Shown here piece after piece: positions 46,667 to 58,428 of a DNA stretch of 64,000 nt (the stretch's first letter is position 1; the number at the start of each line of letters is the position of its first letter). The translations under genes were made by a program, and so were the position numbers. Source of the stretch: Theristus sp. LFF4_11 (Eukaryota > Nematoda > Chromadorea > Monhysterida > Xyalidae); contig JASANC010000960.1 of NCBI GenBank assembly GCA_030248135.1, positions 85,284 to 149,283 of the forward strand, written 5' to 3'. Under the pieces are notes generated by a model. The model did no database searches. It was not told where the DNA came from and saw nothing but the letters and a program-made list of their open reading frames with translations.

Positions 46667-46770
46667 CTAGGAACCCTCAAAAGTGTCAGTTCAGTTAGTT
46701 AACGTTTTGTCTTCTCTAAAACCTATAAATTGCACTGACTGACCTTAAACATGACACACAACCTAACGAG

Positions 46771-47445
46771 TAGGATTGTTAAACAAAAATCAAAATTTTT
46801 TTAAAAGTGATTAAAAAAGCCGATTTAAAAAAATTCGAAAAATTTTCCTCTAATATGCTCTGAAAACCTCAATTTTGGCACAATTTTTCGAAAGTTCAAC
46901 AAAAATTTTCTTTGACTTTACTTCGTAAAACCGTGAGCAGTCAATTTTGGACCGTTTTACCGACTGATTTCAGGCTTCAACAACATCTATTCTGCGGTGA
47001 AGTTTTTGAGCGTCCCAAAGGTTGGTTTACCATTTCCGATGCAGATAAGGTGACGATTCGCCTCGCAATCTAAATTTGAGCGTCCGAGCTTCTCCGTTTG
47101 CAAGCGTTACGTTGTCTGGTTGCTGTTCGTGTCCTGCCGTCGCGACACATCATCAGAATTGATCGAATTTCAAGCCGGTATGTGTATTTGCACTTGGGCT
47201 GGGGACAATTAGTGACGTTATGGGGGTCAAAACACAAGAGGTGTGGTAACGGTTTGGAAAAGGGGTAAATGAGGTCACCCAAACAAAATCTGGAAAGTTC
47301 CGCCATACGGGAGTCATTCGGGAGGCGATTGCACATCAAATGTGGTTCTTCGAACTCCCTGGTTGATTTAGCACAACTTTGATTTTTGAATTTTTTTAAT
47401 TAAAAAAAACAAAAATGACGATTTTTGTTTTTTTTAACAACCCTA
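46771..47445. mobile_element. Uninterrupted hAT-like non-autonomous element
   Basis: Ends are TAGGATTGTTAAAC and TTTTAACAACCCTA. The flanking 8-mers CTAACGAG (46763-46770) and CTGACGAG (47446-47453) match at 7 of 8. It is the inverse-oriented sister of 16842-19115 and gives its intact length (675 bp). A third, diverged relative covers about 47670-48110. Confidence 0.82.
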
Positions 47446-47617
47446 CTGACGAGTTCTTTGACGACACACGACGAAAAGAAAAACACAATTTAGATATTCT
47501 TCCAAATGGCATGGCGGCGTGTCGTGCCACTGTACCATGATTGACATACTCCCACTGAAAAATTGTCAGCACACCCCTCAAAAATTTGCTTTCTCCTTCG
47601 GTAATCAATATCAAAGA

Positions 47618-48170
47618 CACCGTGGGCCCAAACAAATTTTCGAAGGGGGGGGTATGGTTAGAGATGTAACGGTCAAAAAAAATTTTTTTAAGTAAAAAAA
47701 ATGAGCATTTTTTTATTTTTATTTTTTTAAATTTTTGAAATTTTTTCTTTAATGTGCCCTGAAAATGCCGTTTTTGGCATAATTTTTCGAAAGTTCAACA
47801 AAAATTTTCTTTGACTTTACCTTGTCACTTAGTCTTCAACGCTGCAGGTGGTATTCTGGATCGATTTATCGACTGTTTTCAGCCTTGGTGAGTGATGATC
47901 GACTCGATCAATGAAGTACTTGAGCGTCGCAAAGGCTAGTTCAACAAATTCCGATGCCGCTAAGGTGAGATAGAAGCAGAGAACTCACATTTATGCATCG
48001 TTTTTCAGGGTCTCGAAAGGTCGAAATTGCACTGTCTGCCACTGCAAGCGTAACTTCGTCTGGTTGCTCGTTGCTGTTTCGCCTCGTGTCGTCAGCATGA
48101 TCACACCGGTTCATAGTTGTTCTAGGGGGGAGCCTGGGGGGGCGGCCCCCCCCCCCAAAATTTTCGAATC
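47618..48170. repeat. Mosaic of diverged repeat fragments
   Basis: 47618-47658 matches the right end of the C/G-tract MITE (CACCGTGGGCCCAAACAAAT, then GGGGGGGTATGG). 47670-48110 resembles 46790-47160 (GCATAATTTTTCGAAAGTTC, 'AACAAAAATTTTCTTTGACTT'). 48115-48165 (GGGGGGAGCCTGGGGGG plus C-tract) resembles 15114-15190. Confidence 0.65.
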
Positions 48171-50222
48171 TATCTCTATCAGACAGGTTTTTTCGGCTCA
48201 GCTATTATCTATCTATAGTCGTCCTGGATAATTTGTAGTATTAGCAGGTTAGGAATAGGTTGGGATCAAGTTAGGCTTAGGATTAGGCTTTAGAACTAAG
48301 ATTTGAATCAGATCCGTTTTAGCAATGTCCGACAACGAGCGTGTTTTATCTGAAGCGGATTTTAGAAAAGAAGGGCAGCCGTCGTCTCGAGTACTATGGA
48401 ACACAGTGCAATATTCGAACTCAGCGCGTCAACGCGGTTCGCATTTATTTCGAATGCACCTATTTTTGTCGACCGGCCGATTTTCCTCTGGCATTTTGGA
48501 TTTTTTTTTAATTAAAAAAAGTTTTAAAAAGATTTAAGATTCAAGATTTATTTGTTTATTTTATTTAAAAAAATGGGATTTTCACTTTTTCAAACCCTCC
48601 TAGTTTCGCTTCGGATTTGTATACATTCTTAAAAGTAATTTTTTTTGATTTTTGATCTGAGGTTGTTTGTAATGAGTCGTTGTTGGTTCCTAATCCTAAA
48701 CCTAATCCTAATCCTAAGCCAAGCCTTTTTGATAACGTGAAAATGATCAATTTAGTTTTTGCATTTTTTTCTTTCCTGTGTTATGGAGGAGGAGCACCGG
48801 AACTGCAGATGCAGCTGTTTTAATAATGATGCATTACGTTCGCGTCGCCTCGCCGAAACATTGAAACAATTTTTTTCTTCAATGTGCATCCAATCAGATC
48901 AGAGATGGCCGCCACGCAGCGCCCGTATCGTTGCTGATCTTGCAACGAACTGCATTTTTGCCCTAATTACGGTACACCTGTTTTGTTAACGCCGTTTCAC
49001 TCTCATCGTCAATAGCGCAGCGGTAGTGGGCTCGCTTTGCAGGCAAGGGGGCCTGCAAGGAGTATTGGCTCGGCACCACCCGAATATTGACACAAAATTT
49101 GTGCTAGATTTTTAGCCGAATTTTTTCACAATGTTTAGCTTTTTTAGATACTAACTGCGTTTAATCATTTTTTGGATATTCTTATGTTTTTTGGTCAATG
49201 ATGTTCAATTTCAGTAAACATTGCCGCGACTTTGTTGATTGATAAAGATGTCTTATTTTGTTGACAATAGTTTGGTGTTGTTTTACCCTGCGATGCTGAT
49301 GAATAACAACAATATACATAAAATGTGTTGAAGAATCTTTATGTGGGTTAAAAATTCAGGATTCGATCAATTTTTCATGCGCGCAGCACATCGTATGTGC
49401 ACGTTGATGGTGAACGTACGTTAAAAAAATGTCAAATAGTTCAGCACCGAAGAAAGTTTTCTTGAAATGATTACAAGAATGCTACAGTGGACTGGACACA
49501 AACACTTTCGTTGAAAGTAGTCGTCAAGTGAAGAACAATTTATTACAAAGAGATGTCTTCTTTGCACGTCAAAACATAAATCGAAAACGAAGAATAAACG
49601 CAATGAATTTCCTTTTCTTCAAGTTTTCTTTCTTTTGCCGCTTTTTTGAACGCATAAAAAGTCCGTTCACTAACAATGAACGTTTTACGTAACAATTTGT
49701 TGTTGTGGATACTTCTGCTTGACAATATGAACCTTTACTGACAACACTTTCATTTTATTCATCAATAAATGATATCAACAGTTCACTTTTTGTGAATTAT
49801 TTTGATCATTTTCGTGTAACCCAATCATTCTCATACAGAGATCGTTTTTAAATTCTTTTGTATCACTTGCCGATACCGGTTTTCTTAATTAAATTGGTCT
49901 GTATTTTTTATATTTTGTTCAGTAAAAACTATCTTGGTTTATTGACTGGCGAATACTAGGGCGCAAGTAATTTTCTAAACGTAAGTGAATGAACTGTTAA
50001 TAACATGAATGACGCTGTTTTGCTTGTAGACGCTTTTAAAAATAAATGTGTGTGTTTCAAAGATGCAACTACACACCCGTGTGCAATGGTGATACGGAAA
50101 ACAGAGTTTTAAAACACTAACCTTTTCAATAATGGCAACAGATGTCTACACTGAAAAGTTGTCACTAAACATCGACATTTAGTTTTACTTTTTCAGGTAC
50201 TTGATACGGAAACGAACTGAAC
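48120..50222. other. No protein gene recognised; telomere-like and foldback fragments
   Basis: 48271-48291 is TTAGGCTTAGGATTAGGCTTT. 48640-48755 is a solo fragment of the foldback element at 15713 (AATGAGTCGTTGTTGGTTCC, CCTAATCCTAATCCTAAGCC). A tRNA-like segment at 49012-49065 has AGCGCAGCGGTAG and TTTGCAGG but no B box. The segment before 50223 should contain the promoter of the next gene. Confidence 0.45.
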
Positions 50223-53200
50223 ATGCTGCAGACGAGGATTTGCTGTTTTTTAGCTGCTGCCGTGTTCGCCATCTTTCACTACGCTTCTGCTCAACGTCAG
50301 TGCTGTATTTCCATTTTTCTTTATATGACGGAGAACACGGGGATACTTCGGCTGGAAAAATCATGTTCGCATGCGTCAACAGTATTACAGTAACACCACA
50401 AACGCGTTCTGGCTTTATAAGTTCCCCAGTTTTTCCTATAGTTTTCGTTGGACTTTTCTGATGGTTGATTTTCGAATACAGTATGGCCGAATAAAGGAGG
50501 CAGTTCATCAAGGCGGGATTCGTCGCAGACTAGGAGTTGTCTTTTTCAAAAATGCAAACATAATTCCCAATCATGTGTGCAACAGGAAAAGAATGAACAG
50601 AATAGCGCGGATGATCCATTAGTTAAAAAAAACGCGTCAAACTTGGCACACAATTTGATTTCTGAGCGTCTTTTTTCTTACATTCAAAATTCGCGCGCTC
50701 CTTGAACCCTGAAAAAAGCTGCCATGTTTAATCGGCCATACCGTAGTTGTTCTTGTGTCTTTAATTTAAAATGACCTCCTTATAGCCTTTCAGTTTACGA
50801 TGGTAATAAGAAATCACCATTTCAGAAGTACCGCATGTGAATTTAAAATTTAATCGATTCACATTTGATTTATTATATAAACCATGCTTAAAATTGCAAA
50901 CAATTTGTGCACTTGTAACACATGCAGCAGTTTTTGCTCATCGTAGTTTGCCTCGACAAACACCATTCGTGTACCGCATGGCGTCAGTACTGCACCAACA
51001 ACGAATATGTCATTGAAAACTGCCCCCGGGCGTGTAACAAATGTCTCATACTGCAACAGAAGCAAAATGCACAGTCGTCACGTGATCGCACCGACAATCG
51101 CAAGGAACACCAAGAAAAAAGTGAGCGGTTTTTAAATGTAAACTTGCAAAAAAATTTTAGATTGTGGTTCAGGTTCACTAATTTTTGAGACAGAGTATAA
51201 TTTTGTGGGCCAACTAACCACCAATATGTTCATTCGCGTCATGCGGAGCCGCTGCTTTATTATGTTACTGTACCAAAACATCTTCAAAGTGCTTTTACTA
51301 AGATTTTGTCAATAGCTAGTTGCATTTTGATTTTCCTTAAATCTTGCAGTTGCATCTTGACGCTGAGTAACTAAAAAAGATCTGTCGCTGTACAGTCTAA
51401 CTCTATAACATACCGTAAAGTCTTGCATATAAGGTTCCTCCCACTTATAAGACCCCCACCTGAAAGTGGGCGGAGTGTCACACGGCGGGAAACCAAAAAA
51501 TTTAAATTTTTAACCTGGTCGAAATCCCACCCCGTTTATAAGGCCCGGAATTCCTAATCTTCGCTTTATAAGACCTCCTCCCACTTATAAGGTTGTCACA
51601 CAAAATTCCACTTTTTTCAGAAATTTTTGATTTTCAAATTGATATAAGGAGACCTTATATGCAAGACTTTACGGTACGTATCCAACTAGCTGATGCATGC
51701 ATTCTGTGTAGGCATTGCTGTGGAGAGGCGGAGTTTCGGTTGCATAGAATGCATGCATCACGATCACCAACAAATCATCCTGCTGGATATGCTGGACTTA
51801 GACTGTGGGTATAGTTGCTGCAGTAACGACTTTTAAAGTCACGGGCGGTTCAAGTAACTTCTGAAATCTCCACTAAAATTGCATTGCGTTATGTCAAACG
51901 CGTTTTAATAGCCAGCAACGTCCGAAGATGCGAAAAGTTAGCGGTTACGCAAAAATTCGCTGAGAAGATGAAGCGAAGTCCAGCTTTCATTATTGCTTTC
52001 GTTTAACGCGTGTGTGTTTTTTGCAACTTTTATAGTTCAGTTTTGTTGCCAACTGATGGCTTAAACATAGCTTTTGCTTGTACATGCGTTCAAAAAAGTT
52101 TTCTGAATTTGAACCACTGCCGCTTTCTGCCGCCAGCTAAATCAAAGCATAGGCCATTGGGTTTGCAGACTTTGAGTCTGCGTTCCTACAGCAGCCGCCG
52201 GCGCAGCAGCAATCAAGGACGACCGTGGCGCCGGAGTGTGCCGACTTGGACGCCAGTTGTGACAGCTGGGTCGGCAGTCAGTTCTCGTTGTGTTTCTCGT
52301 CAGACTACGTCAAAGAGCATTGTGTGAAACGCTGTGGCCTCTGCGGTCGCAATCAAGCAAACGGCCAGCGCCTGCCACGCGGTTAGTACATGGGCGCCAA
52401 CGAACAAACTGCTTTCGCAAAGAAACGCGCTTGCATTTGCTTTTTTCTTGATTTTTTAATCATGCTTATTCACCAAAACGCTTGCTGCACACAAGTTTTG
52501 TTGAAAAAATTTCTAAGCTTTGGGTCTTTGGGGGTTCTTTTGTACATGTATTTGTAAACCCCTGTGCAAACAAACCCTATAGACCATCTAACTGACCTAT
52601 TACTTTAAAATATGTTAACGAGCATTAAACATGCATTCGTAATCCGTGCTAACAAAACGAATGTTTGCAGAATATGACACGAGATTGCTGCCGGATGAGT
52701 TGCAACAGCTGGGATGGATTCTCGGTCGTTGGCGATCGGATCACTCAGGCAAGGCGCGCTTTCCCACCATTCCCGTGTTCACGTACGGTGAAGAAATCGA
52801 TTTCAGCATTGCCGCAAAGCCTCGCTTCGGTGCTGCTTCGCTCAATTACACGTAGGTTTGAAAAACAACTTCTGTGTTTGATATTTTCAAAATGTTTTAA
52901 AAATTTTCAAATGTTAAACTATGCGCGCGCACAAACGGAAGCAGTTGGTTTTTAAAGTATTAAAATTGTTTTAACCAAAAGCGAGATACTGAATACAAAA
53001 GCCAGTTTTTTGGAGATCGGAAAATTTAGTCAGAAAAACGTTTTTCACACATCTCTGAATGTACATTGAAGATAAAAACAAATGTTATTTCAGAAAATTT
53101 AAAAAATGCCAACTAAGCAAGTTCGTATTCGTTATGTTAATAAAACTTGACAGAATTTCAGTGCGTTTGCGTTCGGAATCAACGAAGCGAAAGAATTACA

Positions 53201-53713
53201 CAGTGAGTATGGATTCATGGCGGTCAAGAACAACACCAACATTGTGGCGTTGACAACCGTCATGAATAATGGTGCGTTCAAATGGAAGCAACTGCGTTGT
53301 AATTCTGTAGTTTTTTTAATTAAAAGTCGCATTAATTTTTACAGGTTTCGTTACAGTTGAGGAAGGCGAGGTGAGCGGCACAAACATCAGACTGACGCTG
53401 AAAGACATTGGCCGCATCAGCTTCAGCAGAGACCTGCCAGTGCACGACGTGCGTCACGTTTTTTTACTTGTTTTCTGTTGACATTGTCGTAGCGTTTGTA
53501 TGTGTGCATGCCGAAAAGTGAAAGTGCATGTGTTCATGGAAGACACAGATGTGTTCATGTTCATAGACTGTTTGTATCTGTTATATTTCTCAGATGGTGC
53601 GCGAGTTTACGCTGATCGACGCGACCACGCTGCAACAAAAACTGGACATGGAAACGGTCACGCATCACATGCAGGAGCACACGTTCATTAGATACAAGAA
53701 AATATTTCCGTAA
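50223..53713 (+). CDS. Secreted protein: two ShKT domains plus nitrobindin (THAP4-type) heme-binding barrel
   Basis: Exons: 50223-50295, 50947-51120, 52169-52381, 52671-52851, 53162-53271, 53345-53448 and 53594-53713; 975 bp, 324 aa, every junction in phase. Residues 1-23 are a signal peptide (CCFLAAAVFAIFHYASA). ShKT domain 1 spans C26-C57 and ShKT 2 C106-C141, each with six Cys in C6C6-7C9-10C3C2-type spacing. A Q/P/R/T-rich linker joins them. Residues 154-324 are a nitrobindin barrel: LGWILGRWRSDHSGKARFPT, FTYGEEIDFS, NNGFVTVEEGEVSG, DIGRISFSRD, and C-terminal QEHTFIRYKK. His314, ten residues from the end, matches the heme-ligating His of nitrobindins. Nitrobindins bind ferric heme and scavenge NO/peroxynitrite. 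Intron 2 holds a nested MITE. AATAAA at about 54124 is a candidate poly(A) signal. Confidence 0.9.
51392..51806. mobile_element. M1-family MITE split by a second MITE
   Basis: Outer ends are ACAGTCTAA (51392) and TTAGACTGT (51798-51806). The outer sequence stops at 51410 and resumes at 51677 (CGTATCCAACTAGCTGATGC), where the uninterrupted relative at 5847 is continuous (AATAACACATCCAACTGG). The right half retains GCATGCATTC and inverted partners. It lies in intron 2 of the ShKT-nitrobindin gene. Confidence 0.85.
51413..51674. mobile_element. 262-bp MITE inserted in an M1 MITE, TA target duplication
   Basis: Terminal repeats are CCGTAAAGTCTTGCATATAA and TTATATGCAAGACTTTACGG (22 bp in all), flanked by TA at 51411-51412 and 51675-51676. 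Sub-terminal repeats of 'CCCACTTATAAG' occur in both orientations. Non-coding; Tc1/mariner-type by its TA duplication. Confidence 0.88.
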
Positions 53714-55695
53714 CATTTTCGCTGTGCAATCACATTTGCCACTTCTCAGTGACCACCGCTTCATGTGTCTTTTGATCATGTCTCCTGGCCATGCATTATT
53801 TTTTATTTTGGTTCCGAGACTCAATGCGCGCCGATAATAGACCGAATCACTTAGGCTATTTTGACTTGCCACAAAAAGATTGAAACTAGTTTCCTAAAAG
53901 ATTGAAACTAATTTCCTTTCTACGTTTCCACAGGCATTGAGTCGGAAACATAAAAAAATGACAATATGCGGGCGGGCAGACAGTCTAGCTAGTGCGACCC
54001 TTTTTTGATTGCTGCCTTCAACTTGAGGATTGGTATTTCGTTTATTTTAATCTCACTAGAATTTTTGACCGCTAGCTTTTTTTGTCGTTGTTGATGATCA
54101 CTGTTGTTGATCACTGATCGATCAATAAAAGAACTTATCAGAATTTTACTGAATCCGTTTTACTTCTTCAATTCGACGACGCCCAACCGCAGAGTTCCAA
54201 ATTTTGACTGACGACAAATGTCAACAAAAAACAACTTGAAAACAAAACCTGAAACTTGCGCGCGGGTGCAAATAACACAAAATCCGATCCACACGCTCTC
54301 TCTCAAGGGCACAAGCAGCTGGCAGAGAAAAGGAAAAACATTAAAGAACGAAATCTAACAAAAGAATACGCACTGAATGGTGCGAGGGAAATCGATACGA
54401 AAAACAACGAGTGGTTGGAGCCCGCAAAGAAACGTAAAGCGCTGATTGGTTAAAAGCAAAATCACGTGACAAGAGAAACTCTTGCCTGGGGTTTAATAAA
54501 GCTGAAATCCCGTTTTTTTACTTTACCGGTATTTGCAAAAAAAATTATTTAATTTAAAAAAATTCCAATGCGGCAGGAAAATATGAAAGTCGCAAAAATA
54601 GGTACATTCGAACCGCGCTGATGGGTTGAATTCGAATTTTGCATTTTGAGACCCAAATTACAGTTGGGATTACTACCGAAGAATATGGGTTGGCTTGTGG
54701 CCACGCATATATGCGTAAAAACGATGTTATACGTCAGGTTTTGCTTGTGGGCTGCGGACTGTGGTGTTGTTCGTTGTTGTGGCCGCGGTGTTCGCGGTCT
54801 TCGCAAAACCGGGCGAAACCGCAAAAACAGTGTCCAGCCCTCGCGGTGCCAGTCCGCAGCCCACAAAGCAAAAACTGACGTATAACATCGTTTTTACGCA
54901 TATATGCGTGACCACAAGCCAACCCAAGCATATTTGTTAAAAACGAGGGCTGGCTGATGTTTCGTGTTGCCATTACCACCCCTTTACCATTTGAGATTGT
55001 GTGGTCTGGCGACTTTTTACCTTTTTACCTTTTTACTTTTTACCCAAACTATAAGATCTGTCCGTGGTAAAACACCTTCGACAGTTCTGCCTGGTGTCCG
55101 TCGCACTGACGAGCCAGGGGGCACCGCGGTATGCGTCTACCTGGCGAAACCGCACACAGCGAACTTCTTGTATTGTCGAACTGACGAGGCCGGGGTCGCC
55201 GCGGTCTTCGCTCTTTACCGGGCGAAACCGCAAAAGCAGTGTCCAGCCCTCGCGGTGTCAGTCCGCAGCCCACAAAGCAAAAACCAAAGGTTATTTAGTC
55301 TTATCAAACAACCGAAATAAAACGAAAAGTAGCTGTACCTTGGTGCAAATAATAAAAGTTTGAAACGGTTTTCGTGTTGCGGCTCTGTTAAGTTTCAAAA
55401 ATCACGAATTTAATTGCTCTCGTGTTGTGCAGCAATACAGCAGAGCGTGCCATTTAACACCAATAATTGGGCAATTAGCACAGACGCAGCACTGTATAAA
55501 TGGGCGAGTGACGCAGCATCCGTCCACTGTTTTCTCAACAACCCTGCGCATTTTCCCATAAGCGAACACACACAAAAACTCGGCTGTGTCTGGCGTGCGA
55601 TCATCATCATCGAGCAAGCAGCGCAGCAATCAAAGCACACGCACGCACAACAGCAACAGCAACAATAGCAGCCTCGATCGAGCACACTGCTTACA
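53714..55695. other. Intergenic stretch with foldback repeat and 5' region of MSP gene
   Basis: 53714-54600 shows no gene beyond the upstream 3' UTR. 54610-55350 is repeat DNA (listed separately). 55440-55695 is the likely 5' UTR of the MSP-domain gene, ending in CAACAGCAACAGCAACAATA. Confidence 0.45.
54676..54937. repeat. Foldback repeat with ~75-bp arms and a degenerate second copy
   Basis: The left arm GGGTTGGCTTGTGGCCACGC, ATATATGCGTAAAAACGATG, TTATACGTCAG and GTGGGCTGCGGACTG is inverted at 54847-54937. The loop contains GCGGTCTTCGCAAAACCGGG. The loop and one arm recur at 55185-55290 (GCGGTCTTCGCTCTTTACCG, CAGTGTCCAGCCCTCGCGGT, GTCCGCAGCCCACAAAGCAA), so this is a dispersed family. Confidence 0.8.
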
Positions 55696-56338
55696 ATGCC
55701 GACTACCAAGGGTTCATTCAAGTTAACGACCAGCCCAGACGAAGTGATCGTATTCGCCGGCGACGGCAGCACCGTCGAGCTGAAGCTGACCAACAGCGGC
55801 GACAAGAAACGCGCGTTCAAGGTCAAGTGCACGTCGAACAAAATGTTCCGCATTCGACCGGCCGTTGGTAAACTGGAGACGGGCGCCACGGCAACGGTGA
55901 CGCTCACTTGCACGCTGCCGCCGGGCGAGGCCGTGCCCGCAGAGGGTGCCCACTTGTTCAGGTCGGTGGTGTTGCATGCAAGCACTCAGAACGTGCGCTC
56001 GCTTTTCGTGGCTCCAGTCAACATGGACACCACTAGATCGATAGCTCGCTCTCCATTGCAGTATCTACCACATTCCGATGACGAGCGACGATCAGCCGCG
56101 CAAAATCTGGAGCGAGCACAAGGGCGAGCCGGAGGGCAGCGTGCGGCTGAAGGTGCGCTTCGAGAAGGCCGGCGACGAAAAAGCGGCTGCTGAGAAGAAG
56201 ACCGAATCAGCAAAGACTGGCGACAAGAAGTCGGAAAAGAGCGACGAAAAAGCTGAGGGCGACGAAAAGAAAAAGGACGCCGACGAAAAGGAGGATAAAA
56301 AGGATGAAAAGAAAGACGATGAGAAGCACGAGGAGTAG
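55696..56338 (+). CDS. MSP-domain protein with lysine/glutamate-rich tail
   Basis: Exons 55696-55961 and 56062-56338 (543 bp, 180 aa; AG|T phase-2 junction). Residues about 5-115 form a major-sperm-protein (immunoglobulin-like) domain: TTSPDEVIVFAG, VELKLTNSGDKKRAFKVKCT, FRIRPAVGKLETGATATVTLT, then KIWSEH and GSVRLKVRFEKA. Residues 120-180 are an almost pure K/E/D tail (DEKEDKKDEKKDDEKHEE) resembling a charged single helix. MSP domains act in nematode sperm motility and, in VAP-type proteins, at membrane contacts. No C-terminal membrane anchor is present, so a VAP is unlikely. Two candidate AATAAA signals lie at about 56526 and 56613. Confidence 0.92.
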
Positions 56339-58428
56339 CCAGCCAGCCAAACCAACTGATCTCGCACACATCGGCAAGAAGCAACAATAGTGTGATGTTA
56401 TTATTATCATTGATCTGACGCTCTTCCCATTGTGATCATTAATTCGGAGTTTTGAATTTCCTCTGCGCACATTGGTGTTCTCTGCCATTCCATACATATC
56501 TAAATCAGAATGTTTTTGAAAGCCAATAAATCTACAGCTTACAGTGATGCCAGCTTACGCATTAGTGGGACTCAGCTTGCCATGCAACTTGTCACTTTTT
56601 CCCCAAGTGGCCAATAAATCTGCCACAATTGTATCAACTAGTTTTATTTCTTACGATCGCTTGCGTCACATACTGCCATCCATCCCATATTTCATTCACG
56701 TCAAACCTTGCAAACCTTCGGTTTCATGTATATCTCACAGGATGATTGATCCTTTTACAAACACATGATTCGGGAAGTGAAACAGGAAAGTGTTGCTGCG
56801 TCACCTGAGCTGCTTGTCACTTCGCAAGGAGTGTGCATAGTCTACATTGCAAGTTGTAGTCTAGCAATGTGGGTGATGTTGAAAGAAAAACTTTGCAGGC
56901 AGGCGCACAGAGACGTTTTGCGTACACCACTGAACTCGTCTGTCCAAATGATTGGTTCACAGCCATTTGATATGATGGGCTGACTGACAACGTAGCGGCG
57001 CATTGAGATAAACTGTTGCACTGCAGCACTGCTATGAACTCACACTGCGTATATGATCAGATCAGAGCACTTGTGGTGATCGCCTGTCACGATTACTCAA
57101 CTTTATGCCTCTCAACGATGCAGTAAACATTTAGGGACACAGTGCAACTACGTGTTGGAATGTTTCGGTCGGCACGGTTCAAATGAAACTCCATCCGTAT
57201 CGTACGTTTTACGCGCGCTACTTTTTTCATTTCCTTCGCGATTCAACTGATACTGAAATCTGTCACCGACAAAGCGTGTATACAATGCACATTCTTTCCG
57301 TGTAAGAAAAGCGAAATACGATAACATTTTTGTGTTTTGTTGTAGAAGAAGCTCGCAAATAAAATGCTTCAACCGACGAGCCCCATCCCTCAAGCTTTTT
57401 GTTTGTTTGTTATTAATCGGTTCGTTTTCTTGTTTAGCAGCACGTCCTATGATCGATGTTGACCTTATGTTAGCATTATTATAATGTGTGTCTGTCAAAA
57501 CTTGGATGTAAACGTACACGGCAACTTTTGATATACCCTGTTGTTTGGGCAAACATACACTGCGGTATGTCAGTGGGTGGGCTAAATGGCAACGTACATA
57601 AATTTGCACCCAGTACTTGTTTGCTTTCCATTCACGGTCACGTGGTTTTTCGTTCAGTAGCCAACTTGAACAAGCTAATGTTATGGCAGGAAGTTGGAAT
57701 TGTTTTTGACCTTTACTGCAACCGAAATTGACAAAATTTGATCGTTGCACAAATGTGTGCGCCAAAGAATCCAGAAGCTCGTACGAAAAAGCTGTCTGTA
57801 CTGGTTATGATATTTTACAAAGCATATGCAATACAAAACCCGAGTGTCACAGAGTAAAACACGATAAACAACTCTTGCAGCAGAAAACTTTTTTTGTGAA
57901 ACGCACAAAAAAGAGAGAGTTTGATGATATTTTTTTTCAATTTAGTGTAAATTTATCACAGGAACTAACAATCATTTTGCATTTTCAAGTTTTAAAAAAC
58001 GATGAAACAAAAAATTGGCAACCGTTATTTTTAAACCGTATACATCGCTTCACAGTTTTGTTTCACCGTGAAATGCGAGTTGAAGTCGCTCAAAACAAAA
58101 AAGCAGGCGTCAAACCACGAAAATCAAACGGCCAGTTCTAGATTGCGTTACTTGGCATTTTGCACTCTGCTTCATTTGTTTCGAATGACGAACCTTGCAA
58201 TCACGCAAACTGCAAGTGTATTTTGTTTTGTTTCAAACACTCGAATTTAGAATGAAAAAAAATGCAACTTATCAGACGAATCAAACGCACGCTTTTGTGA
58301 TTCATGGGAGGAAATGCTCTGATGTTGGGCGTGCTCACGACGACTAGAATGCAGGTGCGTGCGACATGCGCACGGAAGGGAAGCACTCATGAAATGGAGA
58401 GGGGTCAGCTGGTGCGTGTGTGCGGCTG
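56339..58428. other. Intergenic stretch between convergent genes
   Basis: Two long open frames overlap on opposite strands (57148-57765 minus, about 205 codons; 57728-58141 plus, about 137 codons). Neither starts with ATG, shows a known motif, or has splice-linked neighbours. The rest should hold the 3' UTRs of the MSP and RAB39 genes. Confidence 0.4.

Noticed and set aside
46093..46698. Gly/Pro-rich open frames on both strands
   Set aside because: Produced by G and C homopolymers inside a MITE with a clear target duplication.
49012..49065. tRNA-like segment (A-box-like AGCGCAGCGGTAG, TGC-type loop)
   Set aside because: No B box and no pairing acceptor stem; at best a decayed tRNA-derived repeat.
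57148..57765. 205-codon frame (minus)
   Set aside because: No ATG at the start, no family motif, and it overlaps another open frame on the opposite strand; treated as chance.
57728..58141. 137-codon frame (plus)
   Set aside because: Starts with TTG, low-complexity A/T-rich composition, no neighbours in phase.
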